Assembly: GCA_902363835.1 (NCBI GenBank)
Contig: CABJBM010000008.1
Location: 62,001 to 126,000, forward strand
Length of the DNA stretch: 64,000 bases
Reading direction: 5' to 3'
From: Lachnospiraceae bacterium
GTDB lineage: Bacteria; Bacillota; Clostridia; Lachnospirales; Lachnospiraceae
Shown here: positions 25,461 through 34,092 of the stretch, one piece after another
Numbering within the stretch: the stretch's first letter is position 1
Layout of the letters: every line of letters begins with the position of its first letter
The notes under the pieces: generated by a model
Told to the model about the DNA's origin: nothing
Database searches by the model: none
What the model saw: only the letters and a program-made list of their open reading frames with translations
Translations under genes and position numbers: made by a program

Positions 25461-26678
25461 TTACTGAATAGTCACCTTGTCACAGTGAGTAAGCGCATAC
25501 TCAGATAATTCATTGCCGATTCCCGGCAAATCCGGAATCTGATACTTGCCGTTAACCGGCTGGTAGTCATGGACACACAGTTCCCTGTTAAATGACTGGA
25601 TATTGAAAACATGATGCTCGTGAATGACAAAGTTCGGAATAACCGCTTCCACATGAAGAGCTGCAGCCGTACATAGAGGGCTTGCACATACATGAACCTG
25701 GACACCCACATCATAAACATGAGCCATATCTGCAATTTTCTTGATTTCTGTAATTCCCCCGCAGGTACCGATATCCGGCTGAATCAGCTGGATTGACTGG
25801 TCCTCAAAGTAGGGGGCATACTGCCAACGGGAATAAATCCGCTCACCGCTGGCAATGGGAATATTCATCTTCTGACTGATATACTTCGTGGTTTTTGGTG
25901 TAGGAGTATTTGGTTCTTCAAAACAAAAGATGTTGTATTTCTCCATTCTCCTGCCAATCTGAATCGCAGACTGGGCATCCAAAAATGAATGATTTTCCAT
26001 AATAATATCCACATTGGGTCCAACTGCTTCCCGTACTGCACTTACCCGTTCTTCCACTAAATCCACATAAGCCGGGGCAAGCAGGCCAGTCCGCTCTTCA
26101 TCAGAAAAAGAAGCTCCGTTTTTATCATAGACAAAGAAATCCACCTTGATTGCATCATATCCTTCACTCACAGCCTGTTTTGCTGCAGCCACATAATCCT
26201 CTGTAGAATATGCAGGCTTAATCTCATCATACCAGCCAAACTGAAGCTGGCTTGCATAGGTACGCAAACTATCCCTGCGTTTTCCTCCTAAAAGTACATG
26301 CACCGGCACATTAAACGCTTTGCCCTTGATATCCCATAATGCGATGTCAAGTGCAGACATTGCTGCAAATACGGCCGGTCCGCCATTCTGTCCCCAGAAG
26401 GTTGTTTTGTACATATCTTCCCAAAGCTTCTCGTTTTTAAGAGGATCCTTACCGATAAGAAGTTTGGCAAAATCCTGTAACATACCAAACGCTCCGGGAG
26501 CTCCAACTCCATAAGCCATTGCCGCCTCGCCGTCACCATAAATACCCTCATCTGTGTAGACACGGCATACAACCGGGCGCCAAGGGATGTTATTCCAGTC
26601 CATACCATTGCTTTCATCCATGGGTTTCATTTCTTTTCTTGGCTTAAGAAGCATAACATCTATTTTAGTTACTTTCAT
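25461..26678 (-). CDS. Mandelate racemase/muconate lactonizing (enolase) superfamily protein
   Basis: A 405-residue enolase-superfamily protein resembling the sugar-acid dehydratase branch (galactonate dehydratase type). The N-terminal capping domain is followed by the barrel. Visible are the KxD motif (DAIKVDFF), metal-site residues in IIMENHSF, FEEPNTP and SGERIYSRW, and a late VHVCASP carrying the probable general acid/base His. The exact substrate cannot be assigned. It is the last gene of an operon with malY copy 4 and an NhaC antiporter, which is unusual company for a sugar-acid dehydratase. Confidence 0.88.
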   Translation of the reverse strand: MKVTKIDVMLLKPRKEMKPMDESNGMDWNNIPWRPVVCRVYTDEGIYGDGEAAMAYGVGAPGAFGMLQDFAKLLIGKDPLKNEKLWEDMYKTTFWGQNGGPAVFAAMSALDIALWDIKGKAFNVPVHVLLGGKRRDSLRTYASQLQFGWYDEIKPAYSTEDYVAAAKQAVSEGYDAIKVDFFVYDKNGASFSDEERTGLLAPAYVDLVEERVSAVREAVGPNVDIIMENHSFLDAQSAIQIGRRMEKYNIFCFEEPNTPTPKTTKYISQKMNIPIASGERIYSRWQYAPYFEDQSIQLIQPDIGTCGGITEIKKIADMAHVYDVGVQVHVCASPLCTAAALHVEAVIPNFVIHEHHVFNIQSFNRELCVHDYQPVNGKYQIPDLPGIGNELSEYALTHCDKVTIQ

Positions 26679-26699
26679 TTTTAGTTCCTCCTCTTTCCT

Positions 26700-27893
26700 C
26701 TATTTTTCGTCTTTCATTTTTAAAGCTGATTTCAAGCGGTTTAAGCCTTCTATAATATAGGAAGAAGGGCATGCCAGGTTCCATCGTTCAAAACCTTCTC
26801 CTCCGGCTCCAAATATATGTCCGTCATCAAAAAATAATTGTGCCTTTTGTCTTAAAGTTTTTGCTAACTCCATATGTGGAATACCGAGTGCATTAAAGTC
26901 CATCCATAAGAGATAGGTTCCTTCCAATGGAGTTATCCTGACTTCCGGAAATTCCTTCTCCATAAAATCCTCCACTATGACTTTATTCTGATAAATCACT
27001 TCCAGACATTGCTCCAGCCAGTCTTCACACTGCTCATAGGCAATCCTGTTTGCTTCGTACCCAAGTATATTGCATTTGGGATTGACGCACTCTTTCAGTT
27101 CCACATTGTGATATCTTTGGCGAAGCTCCTTATTGGGGATAATGGTGCTGGAAGTTTGCAGTCCGGCCAGATTAAAGGTTTTACTTGGCGCAGTACAAAT
27201 CACTGAGTTCTGTGCAAATTCATCACATATATTTGCAAATACAATGTGCTGGTATCCCGGCATAATAATATCAAAATGGATTTCGTCAGCACATATAACT
27301 ACGCCATTGTCAATACATATCCTTCCGATTCTCGTTAATTCTTCCAAGGTCCATACTCTGCCGGTAGGATTATGGGGGCTGCATAAGATGAATAACTTTG
27401 TATCTTCTCTTTTTGCCTTTTCTTCAAAATCCTCCCAGTCTATTTCATACCTGCTATCCCTGTTTACCAGTTTCGTCTCAACCAATTTACGGTCATTGCT
27501 CTTAATTGCAGCATACATGGGATAATAGATCGGCGTCATCAGCATAACACCTTCTCCCGGCTGGGTATACGCCCGAACAGATGTAAAAAATGCTTTTATC
27601 ACACCCGGGCTGCTCAAGATCCAGTCAGGTTCTATTGTCCAATGATGGCGCTTTTCCATCCAATTACAAACGGACTGCTTATATTCTGCGGTTGGGTCTG
27701 CGTAGCCCAGCACATATGTATCAATATACTTTTTTAAGCCCTCACGAATCTCCGGTGCATTTTCAAACTCCATATCAGCCACTGAAAAGGGGATGATATC
27801 TCCTTCAAAATCCGGCAGATATTCTGATATCTCATTCCACTTCTTTGATCCCACACCATGCCGGGAATTGATTGTGCTAAAATTATATTTCAT
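26700..27893 (-). CDS. MalY/PatB-family C-S lyase (copy 4)
   Basis: A 397-residue PLP enzyme with IPFSVADMEF, PIYYPMYAAI, CSPHNPTGRVW, VICADEIHFDI and the lysine motif APSKTFNLAGL. The N terminus (FSTINSRHGVGSKKW) differs from copies 1-3. It starts 3 bp after the antiporter gene and is followed by the enolase-superfamily gene after 21 bp, so the three genes form one operon under the GntR-type operator. Confidence 0.92.
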   Translation of the reverse strand: MKYNFSTINSRHGVGSKKWNEISEYLPDFEGDIIPFSVADMEFENAPEIREGLKKYIDTYVLGYADPTAEYKQSVCNWMEKRHHWTIEPDWILSSPGVIKAFFTSVRAYTQPGEGVMLMTPIYYPMYAAIKSNDRKLVETKLVNRDSRYEIDWEDFEEKAKREDTKLFILCSPHNPTGRVWTLEELTRIGRICIDNGVVICADEIHFDIIMPGYQHIVFANICDEFAQNSVICTAPSKTFNLAGLQTSSTIIPNKELRQRYHNVELKECVNPKCNILGYEANRIAYEQCEDWLEQCLEVIYQNKVIVEDFMEKEFPEVRITPLEGTYLLWMDFNALGIPHMELAKTLRQKAQLFFDDGHIFGAGGEGFERWNLACPSSYIIEGLNRLKSALKMKDEK

Positions 27894-27896
27894 TTT

Positions 27897-29231
27897 TTAA
27901 ATCTCCTTTTCTTCCTTTGTCCTCAGCAATCCGAATTGAATGGTTATAATGACAGCGATAAACAGCAGAAGCGCATAAAATTCATATTTGAGGACATCCA
28001 GATAGTTGCATCCGGCAGCTTCCTGTACCATGAGCATAACTGTTCCGTGAGGAACAACCATAGCACCCAGGCAAGCTCCTATGTCAAGCAGACTGGCCAG
28101 CCTTTTGGGAGCAACCTTGTATTTGCTGCCCAATTCCTTAGCTACAGGTGCACTGATAATAATAGACAGTGTGTTATTGGCGATAATAGCTGAGAGCAGC
28201 ATTGGGAACAGTCCGATGATATATTCGCAGCTTTTTCTGGTCTTCATTCCTTTTCTTGCCTTCTCAACCAGCCATTCAATGCCGCCGTAATATCGGACCA
28301 GACCGATCATACCGGAAATCAGCATAGCAAACACGGCAAGCCAGAACATTCCTTCCATGCCAGCGCTTACTCCCTGTGCCCAGGCAAAGAAAGATGCGGT
28401 TCCTGCCAGAATACCGATGATGCAGGACAGTCCCATGCCAATGGCAAGTACTGCGATAACATCTATGCCGGCAACAGCCAGACCCAGAACAGCAATGTAA
28501 GGAATAATTGTCACGATGTTATAACTTCCGGCTTCCACCGTCTGAGACCCGCCTCCGGTAAAGCCGACAATTGCATAGAAGATGACTGCCAGCACCGCTG
28601 CCGGAATGGCAATAGTGAAATTCATGCGGAACTTATCTTTCATATCCGCCCCCACGCCCTTTGTCGCACAAATGGTAGTATCAGAGATCATAGAAAGGTT
28701 GTCGCCAAAGGTGGAGCCAGTAAGTACTGCTGCCGCTGCCATACCCAAATTCAGCCCCGTCCCTTGGGCAAGAGCAACTGCTACAGGCGCCATAAGGCTG
28801 GCCGTACCCATGGACGTACCGATACAGGTGGATACGATGGAACACATAATAAAGATACCCGGTATGAGAAACTGCGGCGGAATCAGAGATGCGCCCAGAT
28901 TGACCATGGATTCCTTGCCTCCGATTGCTGCACAGGATCCTGCAAATCCTCCTGCCAGCAGTACAATCAGACCCAGGGTCATAACACCGGAGGAGCCTGC
29001 ATATTCATAATAAACCTCTACTTTCTCTGCCAGCTTCTTATTCCTGTCAAAATATACCAGGGCAACCAGAATACCGATCATGACAGCCACATACCGGGGC
29101 ATTACGTTAAAGGGCTTTTCAACTCCTAAAAACGTAAACACGATACCGCACCCTACATATAAAAGCAGGAATACAGCGACAGGAATCAACGCCTTTGCGC
29201 CATAACTTTTTTCACTTCTTCTCTCGTTCAT
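27897..29231 (-). CDS. NhaC-family Na+/H+ antiporter-like transporter
   Basis: A 444-residue membrane protein with about 11-12 hydrophobic segments. Family landmarks are TCIGTSMGTASLMAPVAVALAQG, GSTFGDNLSMISDTT and the C-terminal VVPHGTVMLMVQEAAG. NhaC-type proteins exchange Na+ for H+ or for organic ions. Pairing with a C-S lyase here, and in broken form at 19364-19827, suggests it may move an amino acid or its product. It is the first gene of the operon and starts behind a strong promoter overlapped by inverted repeats. Confidence 0.92.
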   Translation of the reverse strand: MNERRSEKSYGAKALIPVAVFLLLYVGCGIVFTFLGVEKPFNVMPRYVAVMIGILVALVYFDRNKKLAEKVEVYYEYAGSSGVMTLGLIVLLAGGFAGSCAAIGGKESMVNLGASLIPPQFLIPGIFIMCSIVSTCIGTSMGTASLMAPVAVALAQGTGLNLGMAAAAVLTGSTFGDNLSMISDTTICATKGVGADMKDKFRMNFTIAIPAAVLAVIFYAIVGFTGGGSQTVEAGSYNIVTIIPYIAVLGLAVAGIDVIAVLAIGMGLSCIIGILAGTASFFAWAQGVSAGMEGMFWLAVFAMLISGMIGLVRYYGGIEWLVEKARKGMKTRKSCEYIIGLFPMLLSAIIANNTLSIIISAPVAKELGSKYKVAPKRLASLLDIGACLGAMVVPHGTVMLMVQEAAGCNYLDVLKYEFYALLLFIAVIITIQFGLLRTKEEKEI

Positions 29232-29255
29232 TTCTCTTCTCCTTTACAATTATGC

Positions 29256-29331
29256 ATTCACCTTGATCACTTATTCACCTGTTCGCTAGGTGGATAAGTT
29301 CATTTATACACGAATATGTTTAAACTGTCAA
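29256..29331 (-). promoter_or_regulatory. nhaC-malY operon promoter with GntR-type operator
   Basis: Promoter on the minus strand: TTGACA (29326-29331), 17-bp spacer, TATAAA (29303-29308). The inverted repeat ACTTATTCACCT-N7-AGGTGGATAAGT (29269-29299; one mismatch) covers the expected start point, and an additional ATTCACCT half-site lies at 29256-29263. The divergent GntR gene is the likely repressor. The rest of the 305-bp gap is AT-rich without other clear signals. Confidence 0.75.
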
Positions 29332-29536
29332 TATTCATTTATAAACTTCTTTATTTTTGTCTTTCCTGCACAAAAATATCCTTAAATTTTTGTGAATATA
29401 GATAAACGGAGAAAAGCTTTAGAAGTATTTTTCGAAAGATGGTTGATAACTGCAAAAAACAAGGTTCATATTGACTTTTCATTTAATATCATTTATTCTA
29501 AAATAAGATTTTTTAATTTATATAGGAGGTACCCAC

Positions 29537-30292
29537 TTGACTAATTATAAAAACATAAAAGTCAAACAAGTCTCCGCCGTTGATCAGGTGTATGATAAAA
29601 TGAAGGAATTTATTCTGACAGACATGTGGAAAACAGGGACAAAGCTTCCTTCTGAAAGTGATTTGGCTGATATGTTTGGGGTGAATCGCCTGACTGTCCG
29701 CATGGCCTTGCAGAAGCTTAATACAATCGGGATAACAGAAACACGTGTAGGAGAAGGTACCTATGTAAGGACCTTTGATCTGTCAGATCATATCCAGAAT
29801 CTATCTGAGTTCTACATGAAGCCGGAATTGTTGGAAGATGTTTATGAATTCAGAAGAATCATTGAAATAGAATGTGCACGGCTTGCCATAAAACGGGCCA
29901 CTCCGGAAGACTTTGAAGAACTGAAATGCAGATGTGATAAATATGAAGAATTTCAGGAGAAGTATTTGTCAGATATTGATTGGGATTTATCAAAAGATAA
30001 AGAAGATGAGCTGCTCAGAACCCATGCCATACTGGATTTAGATATCCATTATCAAATATGCAAAATGGCTCATAACGATTTGCTTCTCTATTCGTTTTCT
30101 GTTGCAAGAGAAACATTGCTGCAATACTTGATTATCATAAACAAGCAGCGTCACAAACATTGGAAAGAAGAAAAAAAGTTACAGCCCCGAAACATCCACA
30201 GTTCTATATATGAAGCTTTGTTAAATAAGGATTTTAAAACCTGTAAAAAACTATATCTTGATATGGTTGATCATAAAATAGACTTATACTGA
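29537..30292 (+). CDS. GntR-family transcriptional regulator (FadR-like)
   Basis: A 251-residue regulator with an N-terminal winged helix (LPSESDLADMFGVNRLTVRMALQKL, then GEGTYV) and a helical FCD-type ligand domain (EFRRIIEIECARLAI, DLDIHYQI). It starts at TTG, chosen because AGGAGGT lies 6 nt upstream and no ATG fits. It faces the nhaC-malY-enolase operon across 305 bp, and the inverted repeat over that operon's promoter is a good candidate site. Confidence 0.9.
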   Translation: MTNYKNIKVKQVSAVDQVYDKMKEFILTDMWKTGTKLPSESDLADMFGVNRLTVRMALQKLNTIGITETRVGEGTYVRTFDLSDHIQNLSEFYMKPELLEDVYEFRRIIEIECARLAIKRATPEDFEELKCRCDKYEEFQEKYLSDIDWDLSKDKEDELLRTHAILDLDIHYQICKMAHNDLLLYSFSVARETLLQYLIIINKQRHKHWKEEKKLQPRNIHSSIYEALLNKDFKTCKKLYLDMVDHKIDLY

Positions 30293-30362
30293 GTTCCCCA
30301 TTATATTACTTAAATATCATTATAGAGACTACCGTTCAAAATAGGTTCAGAAAGAAACGCAT

Positions 30363-30413
30363 AAAAGGGTATCTTGATTGGCTTGTAAAAAAACTTTCAA
30401 GATACCCTTTTTA
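30363..30413. terminator. Bidirectional terminator between gntR and hxlR
   Basis: AAAAGGGTATCTTGA and TCAAGATACCCTTTT form a 15-bp stem with T-runs on both sides, between two converging regulator genes. Confidence 0.9.
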
Positions 30414-30423
30414 TGCTACACAT

Positions 30424-30804
30424 TTACATTTCAAGCTGCTTACAGCTTCTGCAAGGCGGCAGCCTTTTTTCGATTTCATCCTCCGTCTGCTCCCTGGACC
30501 ACTGGCAAATGCTTTGCAAGATGGGCAAAACTGAACTTCCTTTTTTCGTAAGAGAATATTCAACCTTGGGAGGAATTTCATTATGCTGTACCCGGTTGAT
30601 CAACCCATCTGCAATCAGTTCTTTTAACATGGAAGCCAAAACCGCATCTGTGATATTGCCAAGTTCTTTCCGGATTGCATTATACCTGATCACTTCATTT
30701 GTGGACAACACACATAGAATCCGGGATTTCCATTTTCCTCCAAAAATATCCAGTCCATATTCTATGGGGCACATGATTTCTTTTTCCATTTTCGGTTGGT
30801 ACAT
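30424..30804 (-). CDS. HxlR-family transcriptional regulator
   Basis: A 126-residue winged-helix regulator. It has the family's CPIEYGLDIFGGKWKSRIL, then YNAIRKELGNITDAVLASMLKEL and PPKVEYSLTKKG. A CRSC pair lies near the C terminus. HxlR proteins often sense reactive electrophiles or thiol stress through cysteines. It is divergent from a 96-residue protein, with an imperfect palindrome (30865-30890) between them. Confidence 0.93.
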   Translation of the reverse strand: MYQPKMEKEIMCPIEYGLDIFGGKWKSRILCVLSTNEVIRYNAIRKELGNITDAVLASMLKELIADGLINRVQHNEIPPKVEYSLTKKGSSVLPILQSICQWSREQTEDEIEKRLPPCRSCKQLEM

Positions 30805-30864
30805 AACCTTCCACTCCTTATCTGGTTTCTACATTTATTATAGACATGAAACTTTGTTTTCTCA

Positions 30865-30937
30865 AGTTACTATTAAAATTATTAGTGACTAATAAATTTG
30901 TTGATATATTTTCATTTAGAAGTTCTGAAGATATAAT
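30865..30937 (+). promoter_or_regulatory. HxlR-type operator and promoter of the 96-residue protein
   Basis: AGTTACTA-TAA and TTA-TAGTGACT form an imperfect 26-bp palindrome (30865-30890). Downstream a weak -35 (TTTTCA, 30909-30914), 17-bp spacer and TATAAT (30932-30937) drive the rightward gene. Position suits control by the divergent HxlR protein. Confidence 0.5.
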
Positions 30938-30990
30938 AAATCCAAGCTTAATCAGAAGCTGATAAAACTTATTTTTAGGAGGTATCCATA

Positions 30991-31281
30991 ATGAAAGTTA
31001 ACGCTTATCTTGAAATCACCATGAAAATCGAAAATGCCAATCGTCCGGCGGCCGCAAAGATCTATACAGATTACCGCGAGCCATTCCTTAAAACTATTGC
31101 CGGTGCACTCACAAAAGATCTGCTGATCCGTGACGAAGATGTACAGGTTCTTCACGGCTTTTCCAGTGTAGAACAGGCACAGGCTTACTTATCAAGCGAA
31201 CTGTTCCAGAACGATGTATTCGTCGGACTTAAGCCTCTCTGGAGTGGTGATCCTGACGTAAAAATCTACAGCGTAGCATAA
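30991..31281 (+). CDS. Uncharacterised 96-residue protein
   Basis: No family is recognised with confidence. The protein alternates beta-like and helical stretches, begins MKVNAYLEITMKIEN and ends DVKIYSVA, consistent with a small ferredoxin-like alpha/beta fold. It has no cysteines. An AGGAGG site lies upstream. It is divergent from hxlR and is the first gene of a rightward group with a DUF401 membrane protein, so it is probably part of the HxlR response. A very stable hairpin follows the stop. Confidence 0.75.
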   Translation: MKVNAYLEITMKIENANRPAAAKIYTDYREPFLKTIAGALTKDLLIRDEDVQVLHGFSSVEQAQAYLSSELFQNDVFVGLKPLWSGDPDVKIYSVA

Positions 31282-31290
31282 GTGAAATTT

Positions 31291-31330
31291 CACACCCCCC
31301 ATGCGGCTGATAAACTGCATGGGGGGTGTG
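31291..31330. other. Very stable GC-rich hairpin without U-tract
   Basis: CACACCCCCCATGC and GCATGGGGGGTGTG form a perfect 14-bp stem around 12 nt. There is no T-run on either side. It sits between the 96-residue gene and the DUF401 gene, so it may partly stop transcription or stabilise the upstream mRNA. Confidence 0.7.
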
Positions 31331-31349
31331 CGTTGAAAGGATCATCTAG

Positions 31350-32549
31350 ATGCAAATTGTTTTTTTAGGAATCATGTTTCTTATAATCGTTTTACTGCTG
31401 GCATTTCGCCGGCCTTTGTATCAGGCAATTTTGGGCGGAATCATCGCAGCCATTTTTCTGTTTCAAATCCCTGCCAATGAAATTTTACGGCAAACAGGGA
31501 AAGTGTTTACAAACCGGGGCAGTCTGTCCGTTCTCATCTCCCTGTACCTGATTACTTATCTGCAGAGGATGCTGGAGGTACGTAAGCAAATTAAATTAGC
31601 GCAGCAGGATTTAAATGGACTCTTTCATAACCGAAGGATTAATGCAGCAGGAGCCTCATTATTTATTGGCCTTCTTCCTTCTGCGGCTGCTATGATTCTT
31701 TGCGGGGATATCGTAAAAGATGCAACAGACGGATATTTAAAGCCAAAAGAACAGGCATTTGTAACTAGCTGGTTCCGGCATATTCCGGAAAGTACACTGC
31801 CCACTTATGCCAGTGTCCTGCTGATGGCTAACTTATCCGGCATACCACTGCCCCAGTTTATGACCGGCATGATTGTTCCCATACTGGTCCTGACTCTTTT
31901 GGGATATTGGCCTTATCTGCGCAGACTTCCTAAGGACCCTGGAACGCCTCCCAGTGAAAACAAATGGAAAGATGCACTTCACCTATTTCAGCATTCCTGG
32001 TCTTTGCTGCTGATTCTTGCCCTGATTCTGGTCTGTAAACTGGAAGTAATTCCTGCAATTTTAACAGTAATAATCATCTCAATCTTTGTTTACCGGTTCA
32101 AGATAAAAGAACTTATTCCAATGGTCCGTAATGCATTTGAAGTCAATTTAATTCTTAATACATTTCTTGTTTTGGTAATGAAAGAATTTATTTCTTACAC
32201 AGGCGTATTGCAGATTCTGCCCAATGTATTGTCTGAACTGCCAATTCCTACCTATCTGGTTTTTGCAGTGTTATTTTTTATTGGGGGCATTATCAGCGGC
32301 TCAAATGGAATCATTGCACTGGGCACGCCCCTTGCATTTGCTGCTATTCCCGGCGGTATGCCTCTTATGGTACTTCTCATGTGTATGTGCCACGCAGCAA
32401 GTCAGATTTCCCCCACTCACGTGTGCCTTGTGGTGGCATCGGATTATTTTCATATCACATTGGGTGATCTGGTACAGAAAACCTTGCCTGTTTCACTGCT
32501 GTTTGCTTCCCTCATGATTGGATATTATAATATTTTGCTGCTTTTTTAG
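31350..32549 (+). CDS. DUF401-family membrane protein (GntP/CitM-like transporter)
   Basis: A 399-residue integral membrane protein with about ten hydrophobic segments. It matches my memory of DUF401 by size and by conserved blocks LFIGLLPSAAAMILCGDIV, SGSNGIIALGTPLAFA and HAASQISPTHVCLV. The substrate is unknown; related families carry organic acids. The start has AAAGGA 8 nt upstream. It follows the 96-residue gene after the GC-rich hairpin and precedes a broken CGGC-domain gene. Confidence 0.85.
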   Translation: MQIVFLGIMFLIIVLLLAFRRPLYQAILGGIIAAIFLFQIPANEILRQTGKVFTNRGSLSVLISLYLITYLQRMLEVRKQIKLAQQDLNGLFHNRRINAAGASLFIGLLPSAAAMILCGDIVKDATDGYLKPKEQAFVTSWFRHIPESTLPTYASVLLMANLSGIPLPQFMTGMIVPILVLTLLGYWPYLRRLPKDPGTPPSENKWKDALHLFQHSWSLLLILALILVCKLEVIPAILTVIIISIFVYRFKIKELIPMVRNAFEVNLILNTFLVLVMKEFISYTGVLQILPNVLSELPIPTYLVFAVLFFIGGIISGSNGIIALGTPLAFAAIPGGMPLMVLLMCMCHAASQISPTHVCLVVASDYFHITLGDLVQKTLPVSLLFASLMIGYYNILLLF

Positions 32550-32577
32550 AATACAGTGTATACAAAAGGAGACTATT

Positions 32578-32756
32578 ATGAAAGTTGGGATCATTCGCTG
32601 CATGCAAACAGAAAGCTTTTGCCCTGGAAAAACGCTTTATTACTCGCCCGGGAGCTGGTAAAGAGAGGGGCTGATGTTATCGTATTTGCGTCTTGCATTC
32701 AGAAAGGAACGCTCATCGGTTATCCCTGCCCTATGCGAACTCTTGAATCAGGATAA
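32578..32756 (+). pseudogene. Broken CGGC-domain protein gene
   Basis: Behind a good AGGAG site the frame reads MKVGIIRCMQTESFCPGKT, the typical CGGC-domain N terminus, then stops after 27 codons. In another frame the family's C-terminal block RGADVIVFASCIQKGTLIGYPCP follows. The middle, including the CGGC motif itself, is missing. The normal protein is about 110-120 residues; only around 60 codons remain. CGGC-domain proteins are thought to bind metals or Fe-S through their cysteines. Confidence 0.82.
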
Positions 32757-32945
32757 TGGTAAATTAAATCTATAACTGTATTTATTAAAACATAACTAAT
32801 CGGCACCGAATGGATTTACAGTTCCTTCTGTTAGAACAAAAAATATCTTCAAGGAAATAAAATGAAAGGGGATGTACATTTCATTAAGTACTTTAGCCTG
32901 CTGAACTTGAGGTCATTTCTTTTTAAGAGAAATAATAAACCCAAA

Positions 32946-32988
32946 TAAAAAAGAAGGTTTGTCAAGACACTTCAAATCTTGACAAACC
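32946..32988 (-). terminator. Terminator of the GGGtGRT gene
   Basis: GGTTTGTCAAGA/TCTTGACAAACC arms of 12 bp with a 9-nt loop, followed on the minus strand by CTTCTTTTTTA. The remaining 32757-32945 interval shows no convincing gene. Confidence 0.85.
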
Positions 32989-33006
32989 CCTGATTTACGT
33001 TATTTT

Positions 33007-34017
33007 TTAGAATTTACCTTCTTTGGCAGCCTCCTCGATCCCAACAGCAACAGCCACAGTAGCTCCAACCATAGGGTTATTTCCCATACCGATCAGACCC
33101 ATCATTTCCACGTGAGCCGGAACAGAGGAAGAACCTGCGAACTGAGCATCAGAGTGCATACGTCCCATGGTATCAGTCATACCGTAGGAAGCCGGGCCTG
33201 CTCCCATGTTATCCGGATGAAGGGTACGTCCTGTACCGCCGCCGGAAGCTACGGAGAAGTATTTTTTGCCCTTTTCTGTGCATTCCTTTTTATAGGTTCC
33301 TGCAACCGGATGCTGGAATCTGGTTGGGTTGGTGGAGTTACCTGTAATGGAAACGTCAACACCTTCCTTCCACATAACCGCAACGCCCTCTGTTACATCG
33401 TTTGCACCGTAGCAGTTTACCTTTGCTCTTAATCCCTCAGAGTAGGATTTTCTCCAAAGCTCTTTAACTTCGCCTGTATAATAATCCATCTCTGTTTCTA
33501 CATATGTAAAACCATTGATTCTGGAAATGATCTGAGCTGCATCCTTTCCCAAACCATTTAAAATAACTCTTAATGGTTTCTGACGAACCTTGTTTGCCTT
33601 CTCAGCAATACCGATTGCGCCTTCTGCTGCTGCAAAGGACTCATGGCCTGCTAAAAAGCAGAAGCATTCTGTCTCTTCTTCCAGAAGCATCTTTCCTAAG
33701 TTACCATGTCCAAGACCTACTTTACGCTGATCTGCAACGGAGCCTGGAATACAGAAAGCCTGAAGTCCCTCTCCAATGGCTGCTGCTGCGTCAGACGCTT
33801 TTTTGCAGCCTTTCTTGATCGCAATGGCTGCGCCCACAATGTAAGCCCAACAGGCATTCTCGAAACAGATCGGCTGGATCTTCTTCACCTGCTCGTACAC
33901 ATCTAAGCCTGCATCTTTTGTAATCTTTTCAGCTTCTTCAATAGAAGCAATGCCATAGCTGTTTAATACAGAATTGATTTTGTCAATTCTTCTCTCATAT
34001 GATTCAAATAATGCCAT
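33007..34017 (-). CDS. GGGtGRT protein
   Basis: A 336-residue cytoplasmic protein carrying the name-giving GGGTGRT motif (in VASGGGTGRTLHPDNMG, about residues 265-280). The C-terminal half is glycine-rich, with GPASYGMTDTMGRMHSDAQ. The start at 34017 follows AAGGAGG. Function is unknown. It is always or commonly found beside a NifU-like scaffold gene, as here (75 bp upstream), so a role in Fe-S assembly or an Fe-S-dependent process is inferred. Confidence 0.9.
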   Translation of the reverse strand: MALFESYERRIDKINSVLNSYGIASIEEAEKITKDAGLDVYEQVKKIQPICFENACWAYIVGAAIAIKKGCKKASDAAAAIGEGLQAFCIPGSVADQRKVGLGHGNLGKMLLEEETECFCFLAGHESFAAAEGAIGIAEKANKVRQKPLRVILNGLGKDAAQIISRINGFTYVETEMDYYTGEVKELWRKSYSEGLRAKVNCYGANDVTEGVAVMWKEGVDVSITGNSTNPTRFQHPVAGTYKKECTEKGKKYFSVASGGGTGRTLHPDNMGAGPASYGMTDTMGRMHSDAQFAGSSSVPAHVEMMGLIGMGNNPMVGATVAVAVGIEEAAKEGKF

Positions 34018-34092
34018 TATCTTGTCCTCCTTATGATTGGCCAAATATCTTCGCTTTGATAACCGGTAATTGACAGACTTCCGTCAATCCGA

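Noticed and set aside
28582..29129. Open frames of over 120 codons on the plus strand in the NhaC region
   Set aside because: They lie antisense to the intact transporter, lack ribosome sites and give low-complexity translations.
32872..32958. 28-codon ORF starting ATGAAAGGGGATG
   Set aside because: It has only a weak ribosome site, no similarity that I recognise, and it runs into the terminator; probably chance.
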